A stretch of 64,000 nt of DNA from Citreicoccus inhibens (lineage in GTDB: Bacteria > Myxococcota > Myxococcia > Myxococcales > Myxococcaceae), in contig NZ_JAHNZT010000009.1 of assembly GCF_019039035.1 (NCBI RefSeq), positions 124,001-188,000 of the forward strand, in the 5' to 3' direction. The translations under genes were made by a program, and so were the position numbers. Positions 1 to 8,704 of this stretch are shown here, one piece after another (the stretch's first letter is position 1; every line of letters starts with the position of its first letter). The notes beneath the pieces are model-generated. The model did not search any database and had not been told where the DNA came from. It was given only the letters and a program-made list of their open reading frames with translations.

Positions 1-1
1 A

Positions 2-88
2 GACCCTCACGACTTCACCGAGGCGGATGGCGAGAGCCTGCGCCAGGAGGACGACGCCTCCTTCGAGGAGGACATGGGCGGGAGCTGA
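2..88 (+). CDS. C-terminal end of an upstream gene (partial)
   Basis: An open frame enters from the left edge and stops with TGA at 86-88. The visible 28 residues are strongly acidic, with runs of Asp and Glu such as QEDD and FEEDMGGS, which suggests a flexible tail rather than a folded domain. It lies 3 nt upstream of the next gene's GTG, so the two are probably co-transcribed. The product cannot be identified from this piece. Confidence 0.6.
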   Translation, partial: DPHDFTEADGESLRQEDDASFEEDMGGS

Positions 89-91
89 CGC

Positions 92-1096
92 GTGCGCGCG
101 TCGTCGCGTTGGCTCGTCTATGCGTTGGGCGGTGGGTTGGGGCACCTGACCCGAGCCGCCGCGCTCGCCCGCGTGGCCGCGCGCCGCGGGCACCTCGTGT
201 CGCTGGTGACCAACAGTCCGTTCGCGCCGGGCCTGCCCCTGGAGCCCCTGCTCGGGCCGGGCGTCACGGTGCACCGGCTGGACGCCGCATGGGGCAAGCC
301 CGCGGTGGTGGCGGAGGTGACGCGGCTGTGGACCGCCGCGCCGTGGGACGTGCTCGTGGTGGACACCTTTCCCCGAGGGCTCGCCGGGGAGCTGCCGCCG
401 CTGCTCGCCTCGACGCGCGCGCTTTCGGTGCTGGTGCACCGTGACTTGAATCCCGAGTACGTCGCACGCTTCCCGTTGGCGCAGGCCGTGGATGCTTTCG
501 CGTTGCTCCTGGTGCCAGGGGAGCCCGCGCCGTTCGCCGCGCATCCTCGCGCGGTGCGCACCGCGCCCTGGTTGTTGTTGGAGCGCGAGGCCCTGCTCTC
601 ACGCGAGGCCGCGCGGCGCGAGCTGGGCGCGGAGGGGGACGCACGCCCCCTGGTGGTGGTGGCGGGCTGCGGTCGCGTGGAGGAGGTGGAGGAGATGGGG
701 CGGATCGCCGCGCGGCTGGAGGCGGGGCTCGGCGCGCGGGCGCGGGTGCGGTGGGTGGTGCCGCCGGGCTTCACGTCGCACGGGGCGGCCCTGCCCGTGT
801 GGCCCTTGTTGGCGCTGCTGCCGGGGGTGGACGTGCTGGTGGGCGCGGGGGGCTACAACACGGTGCGAGAGGCGCGGGCCACGGGAACGCCGCTGGTCGC
901 GCTCGCGCGGGCCCGGCGCTACGACCGGCAGGCCGCGCGGTTGCGGCCGGAGGAGCGGGTGGCGGACGCCGAGGCGGTGTGGGCCCGGGTCCAGGAGCTG
1001 CTGCCACCTCGCTCGCGTCTCCCGGCGGAAGCGGACGCCTTTCGGGGCGCCCACACCGCCGTGGAGCACATTGAACGCGCGCTGCTCAGTGCTTGA
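92..1096 (+). CDS. MurG/UGT-like glycosyltransferase family protein
   Basis: The 334-residue product starts at a GTG 3 nt after the preceding stop. Its N-terminus carries a Gly-rich loop followed by GHLTRA (residues 12-21), as in GT-B enzymes of the MurG and UDP-glycosyltransferase type. The C-terminal half has the donor-side pattern: VVVAGCGR near residue 185, then DVLVGAGGYNTVREA, where a sugar nucleotide would bind. There is no signal peptide, so it should act in the cytoplasm or at the inner membrane face. Donor and acceptor are unknown. It ends 11 nt inside the convergent downstream gene. A non-catalytic member of the fold remains possible. Confidence 0.65.
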   Translation: MRASSRWLVYALGGGLGHLTRAAALARVAARRGHLVSLVTNSPFAPGLPLEPLLGPGVTVHRLDAAWGKPAVVAEVTRLWTAAPWDVLVVDTFPRGLAGELPPLLASTRALSVLVHRDLNPEYVARFPLAQAVDAFALLLVPGEPAPFAAHPRAVRTAPWLLLEREALLSREAARRELGAEGDARPLVVVAGCGRVEEVEEMGRIAARLEAGLGARARVRWVVPPGFTSHGAALPVWPLLALLPGVDVLVGAGGYNTVREARATGTPLVALARARRYDRQAARLRPEERVADAEAVWARVQELLPPRSRLPAEADAFRGAHTAVEHIERALLSA

Positions 1097-1469
1097 AGCC
1101 CTGGTGCCCCGCGGCCGGCTCCATGCCGTGGGCCATGATGAAGTGGTAGATGACCTGCGGGTCTTCCTTGGGACCGCCGAACAGCTCGACGAGGAAGTGG
1201 CCCTCGCTGCCCGTCTCCGGGTCCGCGCTGAGGGTGACCTCGGTGACCTCGCGACCCGCCATCACCATCTCCGCCACCAAGGACTTGCCCTTGAGGACCT
1301 GCACCACGTGCTGGCGCTCCTCCTCCATCAGCACCCAGTGGAAGTCATCGTGGTCGAACAACGTGGTGTCCGCCGAGCCACATCGGAGAATGCAGTTGGT
1401 GTGCTCCTGGAGCCAGCGCCAGAAGGCGTCGAAGTTCAGGGTCCGGGTGGGTTGCGAAAGCGTGTCCAT
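1086..1469 (-). CDS. Conserved hypothetical protein, about 127 aa
   Basis: This small soluble protein has no signal peptide or membrane segment. It contains an FDAFWRWLQEH helix near the N-terminus, then a beta-rich stretch with acidic patches such as DPETGSEGHF, and a His-rich tail (IYHFIMAHG...AAGHQGFKH). I do not recognise the family. I chose the ATG at 1469 because translation from there starts MDTLSQP; an upstream in-frame start at 1496 would add nine residues. Its stop codon overlaps the convergent glycosyltransferase-like gene by 11 nt, leaving no room for a separate terminator. Confidence 0.6.
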   Translation of the reverse strand: MDTLSQPTRTLNFDAFWRWLQEHTNCILRCGSADTTLFDHDDFHWVLMEEERQHVVQVLKGKSLVAEMVMAGREVTEVTLSADPETGSEGHFLVELFGGPKEDPQVIYHFIMAHGMEPAAGHQGFKH

Positions 1470-1729
1470 GGTGACCTCGCGCGCGCCCGAGTGCACTGTG
1501 CGCTCCGGGCCACGTCCGCCCTGACTAGCACGGCCGGGGCACTCGCGGGGCGGGCACTTCCCTGCTCACCCGCCCTCGGACCCGCGGGCTGCCGGGCGCC
1601 GTGAATCCCCCACCCTCAGAGGGTGTTGCTCGATGCGGGACGAGGGCACCCCCCTCGGGAGGATTCCAGGGTGGACCGGTGGACGCGCGAAGGACCCGCG
1701 AGGGCGGCCGCATCACCCCAGGAGGTTGC

Positions 1730-3199
1730 ATGAGCCTGCGTGCCTTCTTCTCCGTGACGCTCGGAGCGCTGACGGTCATCACGTTGCTGGCCGCCGCCTC
1801 GCTCGTCGGGTTGACGACGGTGCTGGCGCGCACGGCCGGCACGCTCGGCGACTCCCTGGAGGGCGTGCGGCTGGCCGAGGAGCTGGAGGTGGACTTGCTC
1901 TCCCATGCGCGGATGAGCACCACCCCCACCGCGCGCGACCCGAGCGAAGGCGAGGAGCACGACCGCTCGCTTCAAGAGCTGGAGGCGGAGTTCCCTCGAC
2001 AGCTCGCTGGCCTGGCCGCGACCGCGACCACCGACGCGGAGAAGCACCTGCTGGAAGAGGTGGGCGTGCACATCGACACGTACCTGGCCGCGCAGCGCGC
2101 GCCGCACCTGCGCTCGTCCACGGGCGACCCTCGCGTGGAGCCCTCGCTGGACTCCGCGCTGGAGTCGCTGGAGCGGTTGATCCAACTCAACGTGAACGAG
2201 GCGCAGGCCGCGCGCGACCAGGCCGCGCAGTGGGACGCCACGGCCAACATCGCGGGCCTGAGCCTGAGCGCGCTGATGCTCGTGTCGCTGGTGGGCGTCA
2301 TCCTCTGGCTGCGTCGCTTCGCGCTGCGCCCCGTGGCGGACATCAGTCACGCCATCCGGCGCTTCAGCTCCGACCGGAAGAACACCCGCGCGCCCGAGTC
2401 CGGCCCCACCGAGCTGCGCGAGATGGCGCGCACGTTCAACGAGATGGCCAATCACCTGACGCATCAGCAGGAGCAGCAGCTCGCCTTCCTCGCGGGCGTG
2501 GCCCACGAGCTGCGCAATCCGTTGTCCGCGCTCAAGCTGTCCACCGCCATCGCGGATCCAGGCCGGGCACCGCTGACGCCCGAGCGGATGCAGCGCACGC
2601 TGGCCCTGGTGCGCCGGCAGGTGGCGCGACTGGACCGGATGGTGGGGGACCTGCTGGACGCCACGCGCATCGAGGCGGGCCGGCTGGAGCTTCAGCCCGA
2701 GGTGCGCGACGCGCGCGAGCTGGCTCGCGCCGTGGTGGAGCTGTACCAGTCCGGAGACCCGGGCCACGTGCTGCGCCTGTCGGTGCCGGAGGAGCCGGTG
2801 CTCGTGCGCGCGGATCCCTCCCGGCTGGAGCAGGTGCTGCACAACCTGGTCAGCAACGCGCTGAAGTACTCGCCCTCGGGCAGCAGGGTGGACGTCTCCG
2901 TGTTGAGTCAGGGCGAGGAGGCCATCCTCGCGGTGGCGGACCAGGGCATCGGCATCCCCGTCGAGGAGCGGCGCCAGCTCTTCACGCCCTTCCAGCGCGC
3001 GGGCAATGCGCGGCAGCGCGCTCCGGGCGTGGGGCTGGGGTTGTCCGTGGCCCGTCGCATCGTCGAGGCGCACGGCGGTCGCATCGACGTGGAGAGCGAG
3101 CCCGGGCAGGGCTCCACGTTCCGCGTCCACCTGGCGCTCTTGTCCCCCACCGAGGCCCGTTCGCCGAGGACGGAGGCGCCTCCCGTTCCCGTGCACTGA
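1730..3199 (+). CDS. Membrane sensor histidine kinase (HAMP-HisKA-HATPase)
   Basis: The 489-residue protein has a first transmembrane helix at about 8-30, a periplasmic helical sensor region, and a second helix at about 183-202. A HAMP linker follows, then a HisKA domain with the H-box AHELRNPLS; the phospho-accepting His is residue 259. The HATPase domain shows the N box (LHNLVSNALKYS), G1 (VADQGIGIP), F box (LFTPFQRA) and G2 (GVGLGLSVAR). It should autophosphorylate and pass phosphate to a response regulator, but no regulator gene lies beside it, so it is an orphan kinase. A clean AGGAGG at 1720-1725 sets the ATG at 1730; upstream in-frame starts are unlikely. Confidence 0.9.
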   Translation: MSLRAFFSVTLGALTVITLLAAASLVGLTTVLARTAGTLGDSLEGVRLAEELEVDLLSHARMSTTPTARDPSEGEEHDRSLQELEAEFPRQLAGLAATATTDAEKHLLEEVGVHIDTYLAAQRAPHLRSSTGDPRVEPSLDSALESLERLIQLNVNEAQAARDQAAQWDATANIAGLSLSALMLVSLVGVILWLRRFALRPVADISHAIRRFSSDRKNTRAPESGPTELREMARTFNEMANHLTHQQEQQLAFLAGVAHELRNPLSALKLSTAIADPGRAPLTPERMQRTLALVRRQVARLDRMVGDLLDATRIEAGRLELQPEVRDARELARAVVELYQSGDPGHVLRLSVPEEPVLVRADPSRLEQVLHNLVSNALKYSPSGSRVDVSVLSQGEEAILAVADQGIGIPVEERRQLFTPFQRAGNARQRAPGVGLGLSVARRIVEAHGGRIDVESEPGQGSTFRVHLALLSPTEARSPRTEAPPVPVH

Positions 3200-3301
3200 C
3201 CGGGGGGAATCGTTGCGTGTCGCGCGGAGGGGCCTCGGGAGGGGTGCGTCCGGGCGTCCGCCGGCATACCTTGCGGCCACACCGACTGGAGAGCCGCCTG
3301 G

Positions 3302-3898
3302 ATGATGATGACCCTGCGCCGAGTCATGCCGCTGGCCGCCGTGCTGGCCTTGGGAGGTTGTGCTGGCGCCTCGAAGTCCGCGCCCTCCGGCGAGGTGCAT
3401 GCCCCGCCCGCTGCCTCCGTCATCCAGTCCCACGAGGGGGGCTTCTCCGTGGCCTTCCCAGCGCCCCCCGCCGAGGAGCGGCGCACGCAGAGCACCGAGG
3501 TGGGCGAGGTGACGCTGCACACGTTCATCGCCTCGCGGCCCGACGCGGACGCGGCCTACTACGTCTCGTACACGGACTTCCCGCCCGGCGCGGTGTCGCA
3601 GGCGGATCCGCGTGACGTGGTGTCGCGCGCCAGCCACGGCGCGCTGGAGGCGCTGGGGGCGCAGGACATCTCCGCGCACCCGCTCACCATGGAGGGCGGC
3701 TTCCCAGGACAAGAGGTCGGAGGCCGCGCGGGGCCGCGACGGCTGCGCGGGCGCTTCTTCATGGTGGGCACGCGCCTGTACCAGCAACTCCTGCTGCACC
3801 CCGAGGGACGGCCGCCCTCGGACGCGGACCGCTTCTTCGATTCGTTCAAGCTCGACCCGCGGGTCGCGGCCGAGCTGACCCGCAATCGCGGCTCGTGA
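3302..3898 (+). CDS. Hypothetical lipoprotein
   Basis: The 198-residue product has a lipoprotein signal peptide: a basic start (MMMTLRR), a hydrophobic core and the lipobox LGGC at 17-20. The mature part begins with a low-complexity Ser/Ala/Pro stretch and then a compact mixed alpha/beta domain ending in RFFDSFKLD. This pattern (FSVAFP at the start, FFDSFK at the end) is common in small secreted proteins of myxobacteria and planctomycetes, but no function is known to me. Three consecutive ATG codons allow starts at 3302, 3305 or 3308. It sits about 100 nt after the histidine kinase and may share its transcript. Confidence 0.75.
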   Translation: MMMTLRRVMPLAAVLALGGCAGASKSAPSGEVHAPPAASVIQSHEGGFSVAFPAPPAEERRTQSTEVGEVTLHTFIASRPDADAAYYVSYTDFPPGAVSQADPRDVVSRASHGALEALGAQDISAHPLTMEGGFPGQEVGGRAGPRRLRGRFFMVGTRLYQQLLLHPEGRPPSDADRFFDSFKLDPRVAAELTRNRGS

Positions 3899-3914
3899 GA
3901 CGCGCGCCCCCCAC

Positions 3915-4400
3915 GCGCGCGTCGTCCAGCGAGCCGTAGGCCCCGAGCCGCGGCGGCGCGGAGCCGGGGACCAGCGGGCCCGTGAAGGCGTTGCCCGAGG
4001 CGTACTGGCCATGGAGATAGAGCGCGACCTGCTGGCCGTTCCAGGTGAGCGCCAGGTGCGACCACTCCTGCTCCGGCACGGAGGGGCCGGTGAAGAGGCC
4101 CGCGTCCTGGAACGCGCCGCCGTTCCCCAGATAGGCGCACACGCGCCCGTTCGCGAGGAACAGCCCGAAGCCGTACGCGCTGGGGTAGGTGTGCTGGGTG
4201 ATGTGGCCCTGCCACGGGGCCGCGTTGCGCGGGCGAACCCAGCACTCGACGGAGAAGGCGCTCAGGGCCTGGGTCGCGGGGAGCCCGTTCTCCACGTGGA
4301 CGGAGGAGCCCGGTGTGATGGGCTGGACGTTGGCGGGTGAGAGGGGAAAGTCATACAGCCGCACATCGAGCGCGGTGCTGTTGGGATTCGCCCCCCAGCC
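3915..4400 (-). pseudogene. Remnant of a LamG/concanavalin-like domain protein
   Basis: Read leftward, this stretch encodes a recognisable LamG-type jelly-roll: ALDVRLYDFPLS, then FSVECWVRP, GFGLFLANGRVCAYLG, WSHLALTWNGQQVALYLHG and LGAYGSLDDARV. The frame opens directly after a TGA at 4401-4403, with no signal peptide or plausible start that would supply the missing N-terminus. On the other side the homology stops near 3915 and the frame runs into the antisense of the lipoprotein gene before stopping at 3846. A GTG at 4364 could start a short product. It is best read as a decayed piece of a larger secreted protein. Confidence 0.6.
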
Positions 4401-4403
4401 TCA

Positions 4404-4733
4404 CGATGGACACTGGATGGGGTTGATCGCTGCTGACGCGCAGGTGGAGGGATGTTCCCGCGGTGACACTCCGCTCGGCGTGCGCGTGCGCTCCGGTTGG
4501 ACGGAGGGCGACTGAGGGCTGTTGAGGCGTGGCGGGGCACGCTAGCCCACGGGCCAGACACGATGTCCGCCAGGTGATGAAGGCCCGCGCACCCAGCGCG
4601 GACGCGGATGCGCCCGGACCGTTCCGAAGGGCACTGAATCCGAGTGTGGCGGGACATTCCCTCGGAGTGAGGAGGCAGGCGGTGGGTTGGGAACATGCGC
4701 GATCAGGACCTTTCGTCTAGGCTCACCGTCCGC
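4404..4733. other. Gene-free stretch upstream of the SGNH lipoprotein
   Basis: About 330 nt lie between the LamG remnant and the start of the next gene. No frame here has convincing protein character, and I see no strong hairpin. A purine-rich GAGGAGG at about 4669-4675 lies too far from the likely start at 4734 to be its ribosome binding site. It is probably decayed sequence from the gene that left the LamG remnant. Confidence 0.4.
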
Positions 4734-6485
4734 ATGACGGTTCCGGATGTCTCATGGGGTGGGCGACATGCTCGGCTCCTGCTCCTCGTGAGCGGCTTGC
4801 TGTCGGGGTGCGACGCCGGAGCGCCCCTCCATCGCATCCCTCCACCCGAGGTTCCTCCCCGCGCGACCGCGCCGAGTCCCGACCCGGGCGACGCATCCGC
4901 GCGGTACCCCGGCGAAGCGGGCAGCGAGGCCACCCCTCCGCCAGCTCCGCGCACCGTCGGACCGGAGCCGCAGACGGAAGCACCCCCGCGCGAGCTCGAA
5001 CCCGGACCTGAAGGGGCATCGAAGCCCGAGGTCGCCGAGCCCAGCCAAGGCTCCGCGTCGCGCGACCTCGCAGGAGCAACCGGCGCGACGACTGAGTCGT
5101 CGGCCGTCGCGTCCGCGCAACCCCATGCCGAGCCCTCCGTCGCGCCGAGCGATGCGCACGTCACCGCGGACCCGAGTGCTCCCCATCGCGCGCTTCCTCC
5201 ACCGACCGCGCGAATGAAGTCGCTCCATGCGCTCGCGGCGCAGCTCCAGGCGCCCGGCGGCGCGATTGAAGATCCGTGCCTGCTCCCGGAAGGGAAGGGC
5301 TGTGCTCGCACGGCCCTGTCGCCGTTCTTCGTGTCCATGGACTCGCTGGCGCGGGGCACGACCACTCGGCCCACGGTCATCACGGCGTTTGGCAACTCGT
5401 TGATCGCCGGCGACCGCATCGTGGACATCCTGCGCTTGGAGCTGGGCGACATGCTCGGCGCGGCGGGCCGGGGCGTCCTGCTGGTGGACCGCATGGCCCC
5501 CTACGGAGGCCGCGAGCGCACCACCGCCACGAGCACGGGCTGGGAGCCGCGCACGCTGGGCGAGCTGCGCGCGCCGCCGCTCCCCTTCGGCATCACCGGC
5601 GTCTATCACGTGGCCACCGAGTCAGGCGCCCGGGGCCGCTTCAAGTTGGAGGGTGAGCCGCACGGCACCTTGTGGTGGCAGGACGTCCCGGGCGGTGGCG
5701 CGCTCACCGTGACGAGCCAGGGGCAGGTGCTCGCGCGCACGAAGCCCGAGGGCACCAATCAGGGGCAGTCCACGCGCTTCGACATCCCCGCGGACGCGAA
5801 GTGGCTGGACGTCTCCGTCGAGGGAAAGGACGCGGTGGTCCAGGGCGTGGTGCTGGAGCACGCGCGCCCCGGCATCGTGTTGGACATGCTCGGCGTTCCC
5901 TCCTCGGATGCGCGGCTGTTCGGCCGCTTGGGTGACGGCCTCCTGCGCACGCAGCTCACCGAGCGCGCCCCGCGCCTGCTCCTCTTCTTTCTCGGAGGCA
6001 ATGAGCGTAAGCGGCTGGAGTGGAAGCGCACCACGCCCGAGGTCGTGCGCTCGGACCTGTCCGCCCTGCTGCGCCGCGTGCGCGCCGTCGCGCCGGACAG
6101 CGCGTGCATGGTGGTGGGGCCCATCGACGCGGTGCGGACGGATTCGCCCACGGGGCCGGGCAAGGACCCGCGGCCGTTCCTCGACGCGGTCATCGCGGCG
6201 GAGCGCGAGGTGGCGACGCGCGAGGGCTGCGCCTTCTTCGACCTCTTCTCTGCCATGGGCGGAACGGGCTCGCTGATGCGTTTCCACGCGGCGGGCTTCG
6301 TCCATGACGACCTCGTGCACCCGCGAGGCAAGGGATTGGATGTGTTGGGTCAGCTCGTCACGGACGCGCTCTTGCGCGCGTGGGTGGAAGGAGACGCGAT
6401 GGTGCCTGCACTGACTTCGGATCGCGATGGCGCTCCCGAGCCGTCCCCCACGTCGTCGGCGCAAGTCTCGGAGACCATTCCATGA
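4734..6485 (+). CDS. SGNH/GDSL-type hydrolase lipoprotein
   Basis: The product (583 aa) starts with a lipoprotein signal whose lipobox is LLSGC. A long Pro/Glu/Ser-rich linker follows (to about residue 165), then an SGNH-hydrolase-like domain. Visible catalytic blocks are AFGNS with the candidate nucleophile Ser222, FFLGGNE (block III) and DDLVHP with Asp526 and His529. It would be anchored to a membrane and act on esters, perhaps acetyl groups on polysaccharide; the substrate is unknown. I prefer ATG 4734 because it gives a normal-length signal peptide; ATG 4695 is in frame and possible. Its stop overlaps the next gene's start (ATGA), so the two are translationally coupled. Confidence 0.75.
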   Translation: MTVPDVSWGGRHARLLLLVSGLLSGCDAGAPLHRIPPPEVPPRATAPSPDPGDASARYPGEAGSEATPPPAPRTVGPEPQTEAPPRELEPGPEGASKPEVAEPSQGSASRDLAGATGATTESSAVASAQPHAEPSVAPSDAHVTADPSAPHRALPPPTARMKSLHALAAQLQAPGGAIEDPCLLPEGKGCARTALSPFFVSMDSLARGTTTRPTVITAFGNSLIAGDRIVDILRLELGDMLGAAGRGVLLVDRMAPYGGRERTTATSTGWEPRTLGELRAPPLPFGITGVYHVATESGARGRFKLEGEPHGTLWWQDVPGGGALTVTSQGQVLARTKPEGTNQGQSTRFDIPADAKWLDVSVEGKDAVVQGVVLEHARPGIVLDMLGVPSSDARLFGRLGDGLLRTQLTERAPRLLLFFLGGNERKRLEWKRTTPEVVRSDLSALLRRVRAVAPDSACMVVGPIDAVRTDSPTGPGKDPRPFLDAVIAAEREVATREGCAFFDLFSAMGGTGSLMRFHAAGFVHDDLVHPRGKGLDVLGQLVTDALLRAWVEGDAMVPALTSDRDGAPEPSPTSSAQVSETIP

Positions 6486-8659
6486 GGGGATGCCTCGTTG
6501 CGGTGCTGCTCCTCGTGGGGCGCGTGGCGGGCTCGGCGCAGGAGTCGGCCGCCCCGCGCGTGGAGACCCCCGCCGCTCCGCCCGCGTCCGCGGTCACCGA
6601 GTTCCCGCCCGAGACGCAGCGGGTGTTCGAGGCCATCGTCCGCACGGACCTGGAGGAGGGCCCCATGGCGGGGCTCTCCGTGGGCGTGATGCAGGGGACT
6701 CGGCACTGGTCGCGCGGCTTCGGCTACCGCGACCTGGGCCGCAAGCTGCCCGCCACCGCGCGCACCACGTATCGGATGGCCTCCATCACCAAGTCGTTCA
6801 CGGCGGTGGCCGTTCTCCAACTCGTGGAGCAGGGCAAGCTGGACCTGGACGCGGACATCCGCACGCTGGTGCCGGACTATCCCGTGAAGCAGTGGCCTGT
6901 CACGGTGCGGCAGCTCCTGGGGCACCTGAGCGGCGTGCCCTCCTATGACAGCCCCAAGGCGGGCGAGAACACGCGGCCCGTCACCACGCGCGAGGCCATC
7001 GCGATGTTCTCGCAGAAGCCGCTCGTGTTCGAGCCGGGCACGCGCTACCTGTATTCGACGTGGGGCTTCAACCTGCTCGGCGCGGCGGTGGAGACGGCCT
7101 CCGGGCAGTCGTATCGCGACTACCTGCGCGCGCATGTCTTTGGGCCCGCGGGGATGGTGCACGCGGACCTGGATGAGATGCGCACGCGCGACGAGCACCA
7201 GGCTGTGGGCTACCGCGTGGTGGGCTCGACGCTGAAGCCCTCGCACTTCCTCGACGTGACGAGCCGCTTCGGCGGCGGCGGCACGCGCGCCACGGTGGAT
7301 GATCTCCTCGGCTTCGCGCGGGCGGTGCTGGATGACCGGCTGGTGTCGCGCGCGACGATGGGACGGATGCAGACGTCCATGGCGACGAAGGATGGGCACC
7401 TCACCGACTACGGCATGGGGTTGGCCACGTATCCGTTCCGAGGCCACTACGTCGTCGCGCACGCGGGGGGCCAGCCGGAGACGACCACGCTGCTCATCAT
7501 CCTGCCGGCGGAGGACACGGCCATCGCGCTCGCCACCAACGTGGAGAACGAGGCGAAGCGCCTGCGCCGACTCTCCATCCGCTTGATGGAGCAGGTGGTG
7601 GACGGGGGCGAGGCGCGCCGTGACGTGCACTTCAACGACCCCGTGGATGGCGTGGTGTATTCGGGCATGGGCCGCCTCGCCACCTACGGGCTGGCGTATG
7701 ACGCGTGGGTGACGCGCGGCCCGGGGACGCTCCCTCCGGATCCAAACCTCGCGGGGGCCTTCGCGCGAGTCTCCACGCTGCTGGACCGCAATGTGATTGC
7801 GCGCGAGCCCGCCGCGGCGCTGTCTCGTATCCAGGCCGCCCATGAGCCGCGCGGGGACTCGGTCTTCATCCGAGTGGGCACGCGAATGGCGCGCACGGTG
7901 GCGCAAGCCTTTGGCCCCGAGCGCCTCAATGACTATCGAGCACTGGGTGCCCTGGCTTTCTTCGCGGACTACCTGGCCGCGTGCGAGAAAGTGTCTTGCC
8001 CCGAATCCGAGCGCTTCCGTGACCCGCTGCGCGCGGACATCCAGCGCTTCCTCGCGAGTTGGAAGCGCGCGGACGTGCCAGCGCTGCGGCGCACGCACTT
8101 GGATGAAATCAAGGACCCCGAGCCCTTCTGGCCCGTGCTGAAGGAAGCCGTGTCCAAGGCTCCGGAGGTCCACGCGGACTACTCGGAGGAGATGGTGCAC
8201 GTGGCCGAGCGGACTCCGGCCAAGGACGCCGAGACGCGTCTGCGCTGGATGTCGCGAGCCGTGGAGTTGCATCCGAAGTCCACGGAGGCGCGGCTGACGC
8301 TGGGGCAAGAGCTGCTGGCCGCGCGAGAGGAAGAAGAGGGCATGGCCCACGTGCGCGAGGCGGCGACCACGCCCGAAGGGACGCTCATGCTGACGCCCTC
8401 GGGGTTCCTCAAGAAGGCCAAGATGGCGAAGGGAACGCGGATCGCACGAGGACTCCTGCGGGTGGGAGTCCGTCTGCATCCCAGCGCGCCGGAGTTGTGG
8501 GAGGCGCTCGCGAAGAAGGAACGAGCGCTCGGAGACGCCAGCGCGGCGAAGGCGGCGCTCCAGCAGGCCAGGGCCGCACGTGCCACGCAGAAGGCGCTCG
8601 GGGTCACGGGCGCGGCGGCTGGTGACCCCATGGAACTCGGGACCGTTCCGTCACCCTGA
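6482..8659 (+). CDS. Serine hydrolase, beta-lactamase/class C PBP-like, with helical C-terminal region
   Basis: The 725-residue secreted protein has a signal peptide ending near VAGSAQES. The beta-lactamase-like fold shows S-I-T-K (Ser101, Lys104), a YST triad in place of the usual Y-x-N (Tyr191), and HAGG (His327) in place of KTG, as in the esterase/peptidase branch of the family. It is therefore more likely an esterase or D-amino peptidase than a true beta-lactamase. The last 300 residues are helical and resemble TPR-like repeats (RLTLGQELLAAREEEEG). The ATG overlaps the preceding stop, which links it to the SGNH lipoprotein. Confidence 0.85.
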   Translation: MRGCLVAVLLLVGRVAGSAQESAAPRVETPAAPPASAVTEFPPETQRVFEAIVRTDLEEGPMAGLSVGVMQGTRHWSRGFGYRDLGRKLPATARTTYRMASITKSFTAVAVLQLVEQGKLDLDADIRTLVPDYPVKQWPVTVRQLLGHLSGVPSYDSPKAGENTRPVTTREAIAMFSQKPLVFEPGTRYLYSTWGFNLLGAAVETASGQSYRDYLRAHVFGPAGMVHADLDEMRTRDEHQAVGYRVVGSTLKPSHFLDVTSRFGGGGTRATVDDLLGFARAVLDDRLVSRATMGRMQTSMATKDGHLTDYGMGLATYPFRGHYVVAHAGGQPETTTLLIILPAEDTAIALATNVENEAKRLRRLSIRLMEQVVDGGEARRDVHFNDPVDGVVYSGMGRLATYGLAYDAWVTRGPGTLPPDPNLAGAFARVSTLLDRNVIAREPAAALSRIQAAHEPRGDSVFIRVGTRMARTVAQAFGPERLNDYRALGALAFFADYLAACEKVSCPESERFRDPLRADIQRFLASWKRADVPALRRTHLDEIKDPEPFWPVLKEAVSKAPEVHADYSEEMVHVAERTPAKDAETRLRWMSRAVELHPKSTEARLTLGQELLAAREEEEGMAHVREAATTPEGTLMLTPSGFLKKAKMAKGTRIARGLLRVGVRLHPSAPELWEALAKKERALGDASAAKAALQQARAARATQKALGVTGAAAGDPMELGTVPSP

Positions 8660-8704
8660 GCGGTGTGACACGCGCTGCTCCAGCCCCAGCCGCTCCGTGT
8701 CCGG

